Position numbers and translations under genes: made by a program
Notes under the pieces: generated by a model
What the model was told of the DNA's origin: nothing
Databases searched by the model: none
Seen by the model: only the letters and a program-made list of their open reading frames with translations
Assembly: GCA_003104975.1 (NCBI GenBank)
Contig: PQAM01000008.1
Coordinates: 372,001-436,000 of the forward strand
Length of the DNA: 64,000 nucleotides
Direction: 5' to 3'
DNA from: Candidatus Methylomirabilota bacterium
GTDB lineage: Bacteria; Methylomirabilota; Methylomirabilia; Methylomirabilales; Methylomirabilaceae
Part shown: positions 53,057 through 60,740 of the stretch, in pieces
Numbering within the stretch: the first letter of the stretch is position 1
How the letters are laid out: each line of letters opens with the position of its first letter

Positions 53057-53650
53057 TTATTGGTGGGTGGTCTCAGGTCGAGGCCTTAGGCCCTCGATCC
53101 AGATCGTCTCATCGTTCAGGGATTGCCGGGTGATGGCCCCGGCGCTGACGGTGACGGGCACCGCCCAAAGGAGGGTGGAAATGGGTGAGTGGAGCTCCGC
53201 CAGCAGGAGCCAGCGCCCAGCCGGGACGTCCTGAAACCGGAACTCGGGATCGGTCCCTGATGCCGTCCTGACCGCACGCGCCAGGTCGCCGTACTCCGTC
53301 CGTAACCGCGTGACGGCGGTGGTGATCGGCTGATGGGCCTTGTCGAACGCCTCGGTCGAGAGGGGCTGAAAGCCGCCCGCCGCATACTGCGCCCTGGCAT
53401 CGGCCACGACCGTCTCGAGTTCAGGCGGAAGGGGTATGAGGGTCACCGGCGTATCCCGGAGGGGGATGGGGATCCCTGTTCGTCCAAGGTAGAGCAGGCC
53501 CTCGACGGCGCCGACCTCGCCACGGTCCTTGCGCGCCTGGACGGTCTGCAGCATGCCCTGCCAATCAGGTTCCTGAAGGCCGCGAGTGAGGCCCGCGCAG
53601 CCGGCCAGAAGCAGAAAGCCGATCACCCACCTGCCTGCCCTTCGTCGCAT
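53057..53650 (-). CDS. Lipoprotein of unknown function (intact member of a broken local family)
   Basis: A 197-residue lipoprotein: lipobox FLLLAGCAG (Cys near residue 18), helical middle part, and a beta-sandwich-like C-terminal domain (about 130-190) with FRFQDVPAGRWLLLAELHSP and VPVTVSAGAITRQSLNDETI. The C-terminal 60 residues recur in damaged form at 54599-54844 and 56134-56200, so this is the only complete copy here. That domain resembles the surface-exposed carboxypeptidase-regulatory-like/prealbumin sandwich, but I cannot name the family. Confidence 0.7.
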   Translation of the reverse strand: MRRRAGRWVIGFLLLAGCAGLTRGLQEPDWQGMLQTVQARKDRGEVGAVEGLLYLGRTGIPIPLRDTPVTLIPLPPELETVVADARAQYAAGGFQPLSTEAFDKAHQPITTAVTRLRTEYGDLARAVRTASGTDPEFRFQDVPAGRWLLLAELHSPISTLLWAVPVTVSAGAITRQSLNDETIWIEGLRPRPETTHQ

Positions 53651-53861
53651 CCGATTCCCTCCTGTGCGTCGTCATGTTGTCCCGCGCGCGTGACGAAGCA
53701 CAGTATACCGTTCTATCTTAGACTGTCAACCGTGAAATCGCGAGTTGTCCTGAAAAGCCTTGACAAGTAAAAGTGGGAGAATTAGGTTTGGAGTCAGAGC
53801 ATTGGACTTATTCAGCATGACAGGGAGAGCGCCTAGACGTTTTGCGCAGGAGGTGTTTCCG

Positions 53862-54173
53862 TTGTTGACCGAAACCCACTACGAGCACATTCGACTCGAT
53901 GCTGATCAGGTTCCGATAATTGGCGGTACTACCATGAAAGTCGTAGAACTTGTTTTGGATCATCTCAGCTACGGTTGGAGTCCGGAAGAACTGCACTTCC
54001 AGCATTCAGATTTGACCATGGGTCAAATCTACTCTGCGCTGGCGTATTATTGGGATCATAAAACGGAGCTTGACCAGGATATCGAACGACGCCTGCAGTC
54101 CGTTGATCGCATGCAGCAGGCAACGGAGTCTTCCGCGCTGAGAGATCGGTTGAGGGCCACAGGGCGGATCTGA
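53862..54173 (+). CDS. DUF433 antitoxin-like protein
   Basis: A 103-residue protein with the DUF433 helix-turn-helix core: VPIIGGTTMKVVELVLDHLS, YGWSPEELHFQHSDLTMGQI, YSALAYYWDHKTELDQDIER. DUF433 proteins are the antitoxin half of modules with PIN-like DUF5615 toxins. AGGAGGTG lies eight bases before TTG53862; longer in-frame starts (53760, 53817) lack a ribosome-binding site. The DUF5615 gene starts in the TGATG overlap with its stop. TTGACA at 53760-53765 may belong to its promoter. Confidence 0.85.
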   Translation: MLTETHYEHIRLDADQVPIIGGTTMKVVELVLDHLSYGWSPEELHFQHSDLTMGQIYSALAYYWDHKTELDQDIERRLQSVDRMQQATESSALRDRLRATGRI

Positions 54174-54520
54174 TGCCCCTGGCCTTTTATATGGATCAGC
54201 ATGTTCCACGAGCGATTACTCTCGGGCTCCGGCTTCGTGGAATAGACGTACTCACTGCATATGAGGATGGCGCCAGCAAGCTGGATGATGCGGCCTTATT
54301 GGACCGAGCCAACGAATTGAGACGGGTGCTCTTCACTCGAGATGATGATCTATTGGCGGAAGCGGCGACACGACAGGGGGCAGGCATTCCGTTCCACGGC
54401 GTGATTTACGCTCACCAATTTCGGTCTTCGATCGGCGGGTGCGTACAGGACTTAGCAATTATCGCCGAGGCTGGGGAGCCTGCAGATCTGATTAACCGGG
54501 TGATGTTCCTGCCGCTTTGA
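54173..54520 (+). CDS. DUF5615 PIN-like toxin
   Basis: A 115-residue PIN-like (Mut7-C related) protein. FYMDQHVPRAITLGLRLRGI supplies the first acidic residue, LDDAALLDRANELRRVLFTR the second region, and RDDDLLAEAATRQGAGIPFHG the further acids, the layout of a Mg-dependent RNase. It overlaps the DUF433 antitoxin stop (TGATG), the usual operon form of this toxin-antitoxin type. Confidence 0.85.
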   Translation: MPLAFYMDQHVPRAITLGLRLRGIDVLTAYEDGASKLDDAALLDRANELRRVLFTRDDDLLAEAATRQGAGIPFHGVIYAHQFRSSIGGCVQDLAIIAEAGEPADLINRVMFLPL

Positions 54521-54598
54521 AGACAAGAGCGACAGGCTAACCCAAAGGACACCAACTCCCAGCTAGGGCAGAACTGACAACACCTCCCTCCTTCTCGC

Positions 54599-54844
54599 CT
54601 ATTGAACTAGCCCTTCAATAACAGTCTGGTCATTAAGCGACTGCTTGGTGGCCGCACCGGCGGTCACGGTCACCGGAACCACCCAGACCGCCAGCGCTGG
54701 CGGTCTGGGCAACTCGACCAGCAGCAGCCACTGCCCTTCCGGGACCTCGGGAAATTCGAATTTCGCATCGTCGCCGGTCTCCGTACGCGCCTGCCGGATC
54801 AGGTCGTCGCTGGTGCGCCCACCTGTCTGCGTGCGGGCACGCAC
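54599..54844 (-). pseudogene. C-terminal remnant of the 53057-53650 lipoprotein
   Basis: An 81-residue open frame whose last 60 residues (FEFPEVPEGQWLLLVELPRP, VPVTVTAGAATKQSLNDQTV, IEGL) align with the C-terminal domain of the lipoprotein at 53057-53650. No signal peptide or lipobox is left; upstream sequence runs into repeat locus 12, so the 5' half has been lost. Confidence 0.75.
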
Positions 54845-54882
54845 AGGCAGATGGGCATGTGCGAGACCGCCCCGTCACTGGC

Positions 54883-54983
54883 TCGTCATTGCGAGCGACC
54901 AACGGGAGCGCGGCAATCTCACCGTTTTTCAAGGTGCGAAGAACGATGAGATTGCTTCGGTCGCTGCGCTCCCTCGCAATGAC
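54883..54983. repeat. CGTCATTGCGAG-type palindromic repeat, locus 12
   Basis: About 101 bp: CGTCATTGCGAGCGACCAAC...CACCGTTTTTCAAGGTGCGA...GCGCTCCCTCGCAATGACC, at the breakpoint of the lipoprotein remnant. Confidence 0.88.
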
Positions 54984-55065
54984 CGAGACGGGGGGCTTTC
55001 TGAACAATGACAGGCACACGAATGGCTGCGTGATCAATCTCTATTCTTGCGTGGTCCGTCCCGGC

Positions 55066-55095
55066 TTGACCGGATCTGAACATGATGCCTATAAT
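55066..55095 (+). promoter_or_regulatory. Duplicated sigma-70 promoter (broken copy)
   Basis: TTGACC (55066-55071), 18-base spacer, TATAAT (55090-55095). Sequence and spacing are almost identical to the promoter at 56701-56730, but here it leads into a broken GT2 start. Confidence 0.75.
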
Positions 55096-55127
55096 GCACC
55101 CCTGCGAACCAAGGAGAAGCAGAATGA

Positions 55128-55182
55128 ATGGGAACGCGTAGCGCCGATCTCTCTGTCATTATTGTCAATTATAACGCCGGCG
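55128..55182 (+). pseudogene. 5' fragment of a GT2 glycosyltransferase (duplicate)
   Basis: ATG55128 opens a frame whose first 18 residues (M-G-T-R-S-A-D-LSVIIVNYNAG) match the start of the intact GT2 at 56764 almost base for base; after GCCGGCG (to 55182) similarity stops and the frame ends within about eight codons. It marks the left boundary of a rearrangement. Confidence 0.85.
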
Positions 55183-55233
55183 ACTTTCACATATATGACA
55201 CTAGCTACGAATTATAACAAATTATGAAAAAGC

Positions 55234-55262
55234 TTGACAACTGGAAGAAAGATGCGTAAGTT
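55234..55262 (+). promoter_or_regulatory. Probable promoter of the HTH/PIN module
   Basis: TTGACA (55234-55239), 17-base spacer, TAAGTT (55257-55262), about 70 bases before the HTH gene. Confidence 0.5.
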
Positions 55263-55331
55263 CAAAGATAGATTGGTGGATCAACTCAGACGGCAGGGAA
55301 GCGCTGACGCGGATTTTGAGAAAAGGCGAGG

Positions 55332-55676
55332 TTGGGAGCAAGGAAGGTGAACACAATAGCAGCGGTGCGCAACGACGTCATGCGGGAATTTCCAGAGGTC
55401 ATGAATCTGAACCAGCTCGCGGCGTATCTTCAGCTTTCTCCGCAGACCCTTTACAGGAAGGTGGAATGTGGGGAGGTTCCCGGCGCGAAGATCGGCCGAC
55501 AGTGGCGGTTTAAGAAGACGGTGATCGACGAGTGGCTGGAGCAGACGGCCCTTTTATCCCCCTCCGGTCTTGATCTGCTGATGCGAGAGACGAAGGCGGC
55601 GGCCGAGCGGGCGGGTTATCGGCCTGAAGAGCTCGATCGCCTCATTGAGAAGGTGAGAGCCGAGGTCGGGCGTTAG
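55332..55676 (+). CDS. Excisionase-type helix-turn-helix protein (antitoxin)
   Basis: A protein of up to 114 residues. The core PEVMNLNQLAAYLQLSPQTL, YRKVECGEVPGAKIGRQWRF, KKTVIDEWLEQ is the HTH_17/excisionase (MerR-like) fold. Such proteins are antitoxins to the PIN toxins of the COG1569 group, which is what follows three bases after the stop. The start is uncertain: TTG55332, GTG55347 and ATG55380 all keep the HTH; GCAAGGAAG favours none strongly. The module lies between the broken and the intact GT2 copies. Confidence 0.8.
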   Translation: MGARKVNTIAAVRNDVMREFPEVMNLNQLAAYLQLSPQTLYRKVECGEVPGAKIGRQWRFKKTVIDEWLEQTALLSPSGLDLLMRETKAAAERAGYRPEELDRLIEKVRAEVGR

Positions 55677-55679
55677 ACG

Positions 55680-56105
55680 GTGGTCAGACGGAAGCTTCGG
55701 GATCGCGTGGTGCTCGACACCAGCGTCCTGATCTCCAGCCTCTGGGGTGGAGCTTCGCAGCAGGTGGTGCATCGCTGGAAACATGGGCTGATTCAGCCTA
55801 TTGTTTCCGATGAGATCGTCGAGGAGTATTTACGGGTCCTGGCCAGATTTGATCTTTCAAGACGGGCCTTGAGAGGATGGGCGCTGTGGTTGACCCATCC
55901 CTCGAAGGTCACCGTGGTCAACCCGGCCAGACACTTTGCCGCGAGTCGCGATCAGACCGACAACAAGTTTCTTGATGCGGCGACGGCCGGCAACGCCGCA
56001 TTGATCATCACGAGGGATAAGGATCTCCTGGCGTTAAAGCGACATCGGCGAGCCCGCATTCTCACTCCGGAAGAAGCGCTGAACGAGTTGGGCAGCACCT
56101 CGTGA
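55680..56105 (+). CDS. PIN domain toxin (COG1569 type)
   Basis: A 141-residue PIN-domain RNase: DRVVLDTSVLISSLWGGASQ with the first catalytic Asp, VSDEIVEEYLRVLARFDLSR with the conserved Glu, and DQTDNKFLDAATAGNAALII then TRDKDLLALKRHRRARI with the remaining acids. It starts with GTG three bases after the HTH gene, as a toxin-antitoxin pair. All key acidic residues are present, so it appears functional. Confidence 0.85.
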   Translation: MVRRKLRDRVVLDTSVLISSLWGGASQQVVHRWKHGLIQPIVSDEIVEEYLRVLARFDLSRRALRGWALWLTHPSKVTVVNPARHFAASRDQTDNKFLDAATAGNAALIITRDKDLLALKRHRRARILTPEEALNELGSTS

Positions 56106-56133
56106 CGCTCGAAGAAACTCCCCCTCCGCGTCA

Positions 56134-56200
56134 CTATTTAACCAGCCCCTCGATCCAGATCGTGGCATCGTTCAGGGATTGCCGGGTGGTGGCCCCGGAC
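56134..56200 (-). pseudogene. Third remnant of the lipoprotein C-terminus
   Basis: Read on the minus strand this encodes GATTRQSLNDATIWIEGLVK and a stop, matching the end of the lipoprotein at 53057-53650 (ITRQSLNDETIWIEGL). The forward sequence CATCGTTCAGGGATTGCCGG is identical in both places. It joins directly to the MNT remnant at 56201. Confidence 0.8.
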
Positions 56201-56374
56201 CTTCGGCGTTCGCTGTTCGACCACTACCAGCATGTCGTAATCCGAATCCTCCCGAGCGCTTCCTCTCGCCCTCGAGTCGAACAAAAGGACCTGTCGCATG
56301 GACGAGCCCAGCCGTTTTCGCAACTCGGCCACATACTCTTTCACAACCTGATCCATTGTTGACGCCCTTCGCAT
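56201..56374 (-). pseudogene. Truncated MNT-type nucleotidyltransferase
   Basis: About 58 residues of a minimal nucleotidyltransferase: MDQVVKEYVAELRKRLGS, then FDSRARGSAREDSDYDMLVV. The GSx10DxD signature is present except that the first Gly is Asp. The frame breaks at the junction with the lipoprotein remnant, so the protein lacks its second half and the usual HEPN partner. It is probably inactive. Confidence 0.75.
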
Positions 56375-56534
56375 TGCCCAATCATCGCATCGAAACGGAC
56401 GAGCTGCATAATACTGTTCATTGCACTTCGCATACTCTCATAATGTGTCGAATCCTTTGGAGCCTCCGTCAGTATACTCCAGGCGGGTGAGCGGTCAAAG
56501 CCCAATGGCGGCCCCGAGAATCAACATCGGGATG

Positions 56535-56645
56535 CGTCATTGCGAGCGTAGCGAAGCAATCCAACCGTTCTTCGTCGCCATTCCTCTACGCTTGCGACAA
56601 CAGAACGGTGAGATCGCCGCGCACCCTTCAGGTGCTCGAAATGAC
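56535..56645. repeat. CGTCATTGCGAG-type palindromic repeat, locus 13
   Basis: About 111 bp, degenerate: CGTCATTGCGAGCGTAGCGA...CTTCGTCGCCATTCCTCTAC...CAGGTGCTCGAAATGAC, directly upstream of the intact GT2 promoter block. Confidence 0.85.
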
Positions 56646-56700
56646 AGACACGCGAATGGGTGGCGCGGTCAACTTATATCCGAAGGCGGTCCGTCCCGGC

Positions 56701-56730
56701 TTGACCTGGTCCGAACATGATGCCTATAAT
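56701..56730 (+). promoter_or_regulatory. Sigma-70 promoter of the GT2-GT4 pair
   Basis: TTGACC (56701-56706), 18-base spacer, TATAAT (56725-56730), a perfect -10, 33 bases before ATG56764. Confidence 0.82.
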
Positions 56731-56763
56731 TCACCGCGGTAAGTCGAAAGGAAAGCGGAACGG

Positions 56764-57903
56764 ATGGGTACGCTCAGCGTCGATCTCTCTGTCATTATTG
56801 TCAATTATAACGCCGGCGGCCTGGTCCTGGAGGCGGTGGCCTCGCTTCAGGCGCAGAAGTTTGCTGCGCCGGACGGGGACGCCGGGCGCCTCGAGATCCT
56901 GGTCATTGATAACGCCTCTTCGTCCGAGGATGTGGCCTGTCTTGAGCGACTGCCGTCCGACGTCGTCCTGGTAAGGAACGATGCCAACGTCGGCTTTGCC
57001 GTCGCCAACAATCAGGGGATCGCGCGCGCGTCGGGGCGGTACCTCTGCTTTCTCAATCCCGACACCGTCGTACTGGACGGGGCCTTGGATGCCCTGCTTC
57101 AGTATTGCTATCGTCATCCGGAGGTCGGGGCGGTGGGGCCTCGGATCTGGGCCGACCAGGATCGCACGCTCCTGCTGCCGCCCGGCGACCCGCCGACGCT
57201 CGCCTTTCTTATGGGCCGGTTCATAGCGGATCTGCTGCCGGCGTGGGGCGGTTCCCTGGATAGTCGATGGCACCGCGATGCGATGACCGTCTGGCGAAGC
57301 CGCGAACCGATGGAGGTCCCGATGCTCTCCGGGGCCTGCATTCTGACTCGCCGGTCCGTCCTCGATCGGATTGGTCGGCTTGACCCCGGCTATTTTCTGT
57401 ACTATGAAGATGCCGACTGGTGTCGCCGGGTGCGCCTGGCCGGATATCGGCTCGTCCATGTCCCGGACGCGGAGATCGTCCACTATTTCAACCAGAGCGC
57501 GCAACAGGACGTTGGAGCGACCCAAGGTCATGCGCGCCGGTCACAGGCCAGGTTTGTGCAGATCCACTATGGCCTGCCCGGCCGGCTCCTCTACTTGGCG
57601 CTCCGGGCGCTTCACGGGCGGCTGGCCCGCCGGGCGCTCATCATGCCCCCGGGTGTCATCGATTTCGGTGTCTTGGCTGATCCTCCGAAATGGCGCCTTC
57701 CTGAGGCCCCTGAGCGCGAGCGGGTGGTCGAGATCGGCTTTGATCCGCGTCTGATTCCGTCGGCTGCGGCCTTTGTGAGCGGTGATGAGTACCGGTTTCC
57801 GGCGGCGGTATGGGTCAGGCTGCAACCTGGACGGTATTATGCCAGGATGCTGGATGTCGAGACCCTTGACCCGCTGGGGGTGTGGTCATGGGTGAAGGAG
57901 TAG
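56764..57903 (+). CDS. GT2 family glycosyltransferase (rhamnosyltransferase-like)
   Basis: A 379-residue GT-A enzyme: LSVIIVNYNAGGLVLEAVAS at the N-terminus, DNASSSEDVACLERL, ARASGRYLCFLNPDTVVLDG, and YFLYYEDADWCRRVRLAGYR, the ED-W acceptor-side motif of rhamnosyl- and galactofuranosyltransferases. The last 70 residues are a separate beta-rich tail. A perfect -10 promoter is 33 bases upstream; GAAAGGAAAG is the ribosome-binding site. The GT4 gene follows after five bases. Promoter and first 18 codons exist a second time at 55066-55182. Confidence 0.9.
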   Translation: MGTLSVDLSVIIVNYNAGGLVLEAVASLQAQKFAAPDGDAGRLEILVIDNASSSEDVACLERLPSDVVLVRNDANVGFAVANNQGIARASGRYLCFLNPDTVVLDGALDALLQYCYRHPEVGAVGPRIWADQDRTLLLPPGDPPTLAFLMGRFIADLLPAWGGSLDSRWHRDAMTVWRSREPMEVPMLSGACILTRRSVLDRIGRLDPGYFLYYEDADWCRRVRLAGYRLVHVPDAEIVHYFNQSAQQDVGATQGHARRSQARFVQIHYGLPGRLLYLALRALHGRLARRALIMPPGVIDFGVLADPPKWRLPEAPERERVVEIGFDPRLIPSAAAFVSGDEYRFPAAVWVRLQPGRYYARMLDVETLDPLGVWSWVKE

Positions 57904-57908
57904 ACCAG

Positions 57909-59018
57909 GTGCGGATTGTCTATCTTCTGGAAGGGACTGAGACCTGGGGCGGCGTCAAGGCCGTCTTGGAGCAGGCCAACGGCCTGGTCCGATCGGGTCA
58001 TCGGGTGATCGTCCTCTCCAAAGGGCCTTGGCCGAACTGGTTTCCCCTGCGGGCCGAATTTCGGCAGGTGACGGCGTTTAGCCGCGACGACATTCCCGAG
58101 GCGGACTTCATCATCGGCACCTACTGGACCACCGTGGCGCCCGCCGTAGCCGCCGGACGCGGCAGGGCGGTCCATTTCTGCCAGGGGTATGAGGGCGATT
58201 TGTACGATGATGGCGTGTTGCGGGCCGAGGTCGAGCGCATCTATCGGCTGCCGCCGGATCTCGTGCCGACCCCAGAGAGATGCGCCGCGCTTCGAGCCGA
58301 GATCGAGGCGACCTATCGTCTGCCCACGCTGAAGGTGACCGTAGGACCGCACCTGAGGGCGCTGATCGAATCGCGGTTCGGTCAACCGTGCGTTGAGATC
58401 GGGAACGGGATCGATCTGACGCGCTTTACTCCGGGACCGATTCGACCGCAGGGCGAACTGCGGCGGATACTGGTCGTGGGGCCATGGGAGTGGCCTGTCA
58501 AGGGGATTCCGTATGCGCTCGAGGGACTCAGGCGTCTACGCGATAGGCGGCATCACCTCCGGATCGTTCGCGCGTCTCAGACGCCGCAATCGGGGCCCGA
58601 GCAGGCGATGGGTGTGGTTGATGAGTATCACCAAGGAGTCGCTCCGTATGCGATGCCCGACCTGTATCGAGACTGCGATCTGCTGGTGGGTGCCTCGACG
58701 GAGGCGGAAGGGTTCGGACTGACGGCCATCGAGGCCATGGCCTGCGGGGTGCCGTGTGTGTTGACGGCGATCCCCTCGTATCTGAGCTTGGGGCACGCCC
58801 ACGATTACGCCATCTTCGTACCGCCCCGCGATCCGATCACTACAGCGGACGCCATCGACCAGATTCTCAGCGATCAGGCGCTCTGGGAGCGCTTGCGGAA
58901 AGCCGGCCTCGAGGTCGCTGCCGGCTATCCGGTCGAGGCGGTGGTCACGCGGTTGGAGCGTGCGCTGCTTGGCCATCTTAAAGAATGCGCGACATTAGAT
59001 GCGTCGCACCGCCGATAG
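57909..59018 (+). CDS. GT4 family glycosyltransferase
   Basis: A 369-residue GT-B enzyme: IVYLLEGTETWGGVKAVLEQ, then RRILVVGPWEWPVKGIPYAL and the donor-site LVGASTEAEGFGLTAIEAMA, CGVPCVLTAIPSYLSLG. GAAGGAG lies eight bases before GTG57909, which fits better than ATG57882 and ATG57888 inside the end of the GT2 gene. With the GT2 it likely builds part of a surface glycan. Sugar specificity is not readable from sequence. Confidence 0.87.
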   Translation: MRIVYLLEGTETWGGVKAVLEQANGLVRSGHRVIVLSKGPWPNWFPLRAEFRQVTAFSRDDIPEADFIIGTYWTTVAPAVAAGRGRAVHFCQGYEGDLYDDGVLRAEVERIYRLPPDLVPTPERCAALRAEIEATYRLPTLKVTVGPHLRALIESRFGQPCVEIGNGIDLTRFTPGPIRPQGELRRILVVGPWEWPVKGIPYALEGLRRLRDRRHHLRIVRASQTPQSGPEQAMGVVDEYHQGVAPYAMPDLYRDCDLLVGASTEAEGFGLTAIEAMACGVPCVLTAIPSYLSLGHAHDYAIFVPPRDPITTADAIDQILSDQALWERLRKAGLEVAAGYPVEAVVTRLERALLGHLKECATLDASHRR

Positions 59019-59128
59019 CTCGCTAGATAGTCATGGAGCCTACGATAAAAGTCGAGGCCCGGGTCGCGCGATTCTTGCTTTCTATCAGTTCGTGTCAGTT
59101 GTGGTACCTCTGTGTTTCCCTCTCTCGA

Positions 59129-60079
59129 CTACCATTGAGAGCCCGGGGCCGGATCGGATGGCGGGTACTGAGATTCACATGTGAAGCCGGGGCCTTGTAC
59201 TTTGTAGGCGGAGAGTACGCTGGTACTCCGACTCCAAGTCTGAACTGCCTTGCCATTGATTGACGAAAGCGTGGGATGGTTTGGAGCAAGCCACAGCCAC
59301 CATCTTAGGTCACTCAACACACCCTCGAACCCCGCATACCCCAAAGTATCATTGAACAGCCATGTAGGAGCATAGGAAATGGGATGAATCGACCCTTGGG
59401 GCTCTCTCCGATGTCCCCACGTATACTCCATGCCGGTACGACCGGGTCCGATAGCTGGCAGGACTATATAGGCATCTCCGTCAGCATCGGTAATGATGAA
59501 TGCCTCGAAGTCCCAATCCTTGTAGTTAGGACCAACGGTGCTATCAAGCTTGGTCATGGTGCAGCCATTGTCGGTTTTTTTATGACCCCATTGGAGTGAG
59601 AAGAAAACCCCATCCCTGGAGCTAGTGCCAAAGAACGGATTACCATAGGCATCGATGTGATTGTTCAGGGTCAGGAATAGTTGTGAGCCACGAAAGACCC
59701 TTCCGTCCTGGAAGATGTAATAGGTTACATCGTTAGTAGTGCTTTGAATTGTGTTCCCTTGTTCATGCATGTACGCATACAACGTGGTGCCATACATCCT
59801 TCCCCAACCGCGCAGGATCTTACATGTTGTGTTCCCATCGTTCAACACCTCCTTATCACAACTGGAATCGTTCTTCCACATAAGTACTTGGTAATATGTA
59901 TCCGTAGCGTCGTTGTAAATCAATACGGCCCACGGCACGTTGGGCGACGAGACCTCATTTCCGGCGTACCAACCGATTTTGTTGTCTGCCGGGAAGAATA
60001 AGGCTTCCGCCATTGAGGACAGACCAAATAGACTACCAGCCAGTAGAAATGCGCCCATTAGTTTCTGTCGAACTTTCAC
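59129..60079 (-). CDS. Secreted protein of unknown function (orphan, lower GC)
   Basis: A 316-residue secreted protein with a signal peptide (VRQKLMGAFLLAGSLFGLSS, ending MAEA) and a mature part rich in Tyr, Trp, Asn and Asp (WYAGNEVSSPNVPWAVLIYN, DDATDTYYQVLMWKND-like strands, WGRMYGTTLYAYMHEQGNTI). Four cysteines (SSCDKE, TTCKIL, NGCTMT, FTCESQ) could form two disulfides. Codon use and GC are lower than in the neighbours, suggesting acquisition. AAAGGAGG lies before GTG60079; ATG60103 overlaps that site. I recognise no family. Confidence 0.7.
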   Translation of the reverse strand: MKVRQKLMGAFLLAGSLFGLSSMAEALFFPADNKIGWYAGNEVSSPNVPWAVLIYNDATDTYYQVLMWKNDSSCDKEVLNDGNTTCKILRGWGRMYGTTLYAYMHEQGNTIQSTTNDVTYYIFQDGRVFRGSQLFLTLNNHIDAYGNPFFGTSSRDGVFFSLQWGHKKTDNGCTMTKLDSTVGPNYKDWDFEAFIITDADGDAYIVLPAIGPGRTGMEYTWGHRREPQGSIHPISYAPTWLFNDTLGYAGFEGVLSDLRWWLWLAPNHPTLSSINGKAVQTWSRSTSVLSAYKVQGPGFTCESQYPPSDPAPGSQW

Positions 60080-60740
60080 CCCAGCTCCTCCTTTCTTCAG
60101 CATGAACTACGCCTCGGGCGACGAAAGGCTCCCGACCAATTGACGTCGTCTGCTCCACCTGTTTGCGAACTTCGAAGGAAGCGCGAATGTCCGTTATGGG
60201 GTCAGGCTCACCTCCTGAGAAAGATTCTCGAAGTTTCCTCATTGAAGTTGAGCATCTTCCGTCACGCGTTGTTGATGCTTGCGCAGTTGGACCCACCTTG
60301 AATCACCCTTGCTAGCGTCATATATAGTTAGCCGATTTATACAGATTTTGGCACGATTAAACCACTATTGATGTTAAGTAACCATATTTTAATAAAGTAA
60401 CGAACACTTCCGTCATTGTCAATCACAACTCGCAAAGCGATATCTTCCGATATAGTATCTTGCGTGTTAGATGACTGACGGCTCCAAGTCACTGAATCTC
60501 TAATGGCACACCTTCTTGATGAACGCGCCTTGCGATCAGCAGGGCATGTTTGGCGCCGGTAGCCCAGCGCAACGACTGCTCGGATTACGACAAGCGCTTC
60601 TCTAATCTGCGGTCTTGTCGCCGACCTTTCTTCCAGTCTTTTCTGTTTGACATTGACAGGGCATTGGGTGAGACTTTCGTTTGTTTCGCTGGGTGGCTGT
60701 GGCGATCTCCCGCTGTAACGAGGCTCGTAGGAGGAACAAG
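60080..60740. other. AT-rich intergenic region
   Basis: About 660 bases, markedly AT-rich between 60310 and 60440. No gene is supported; open frames here have no coding character. TTGACATTGACA at 60647-60658 may contribute to a promoter for the MNT/HEPN pair. Confidence 0.4.

Noticed and set aside
55252-55350. A 32-codon frame before the HTH gene
   Set aside because: Its ATG lies upstream of the -10 box of the probable promoter at 55234-55262, and the product shows no recognisable domain.
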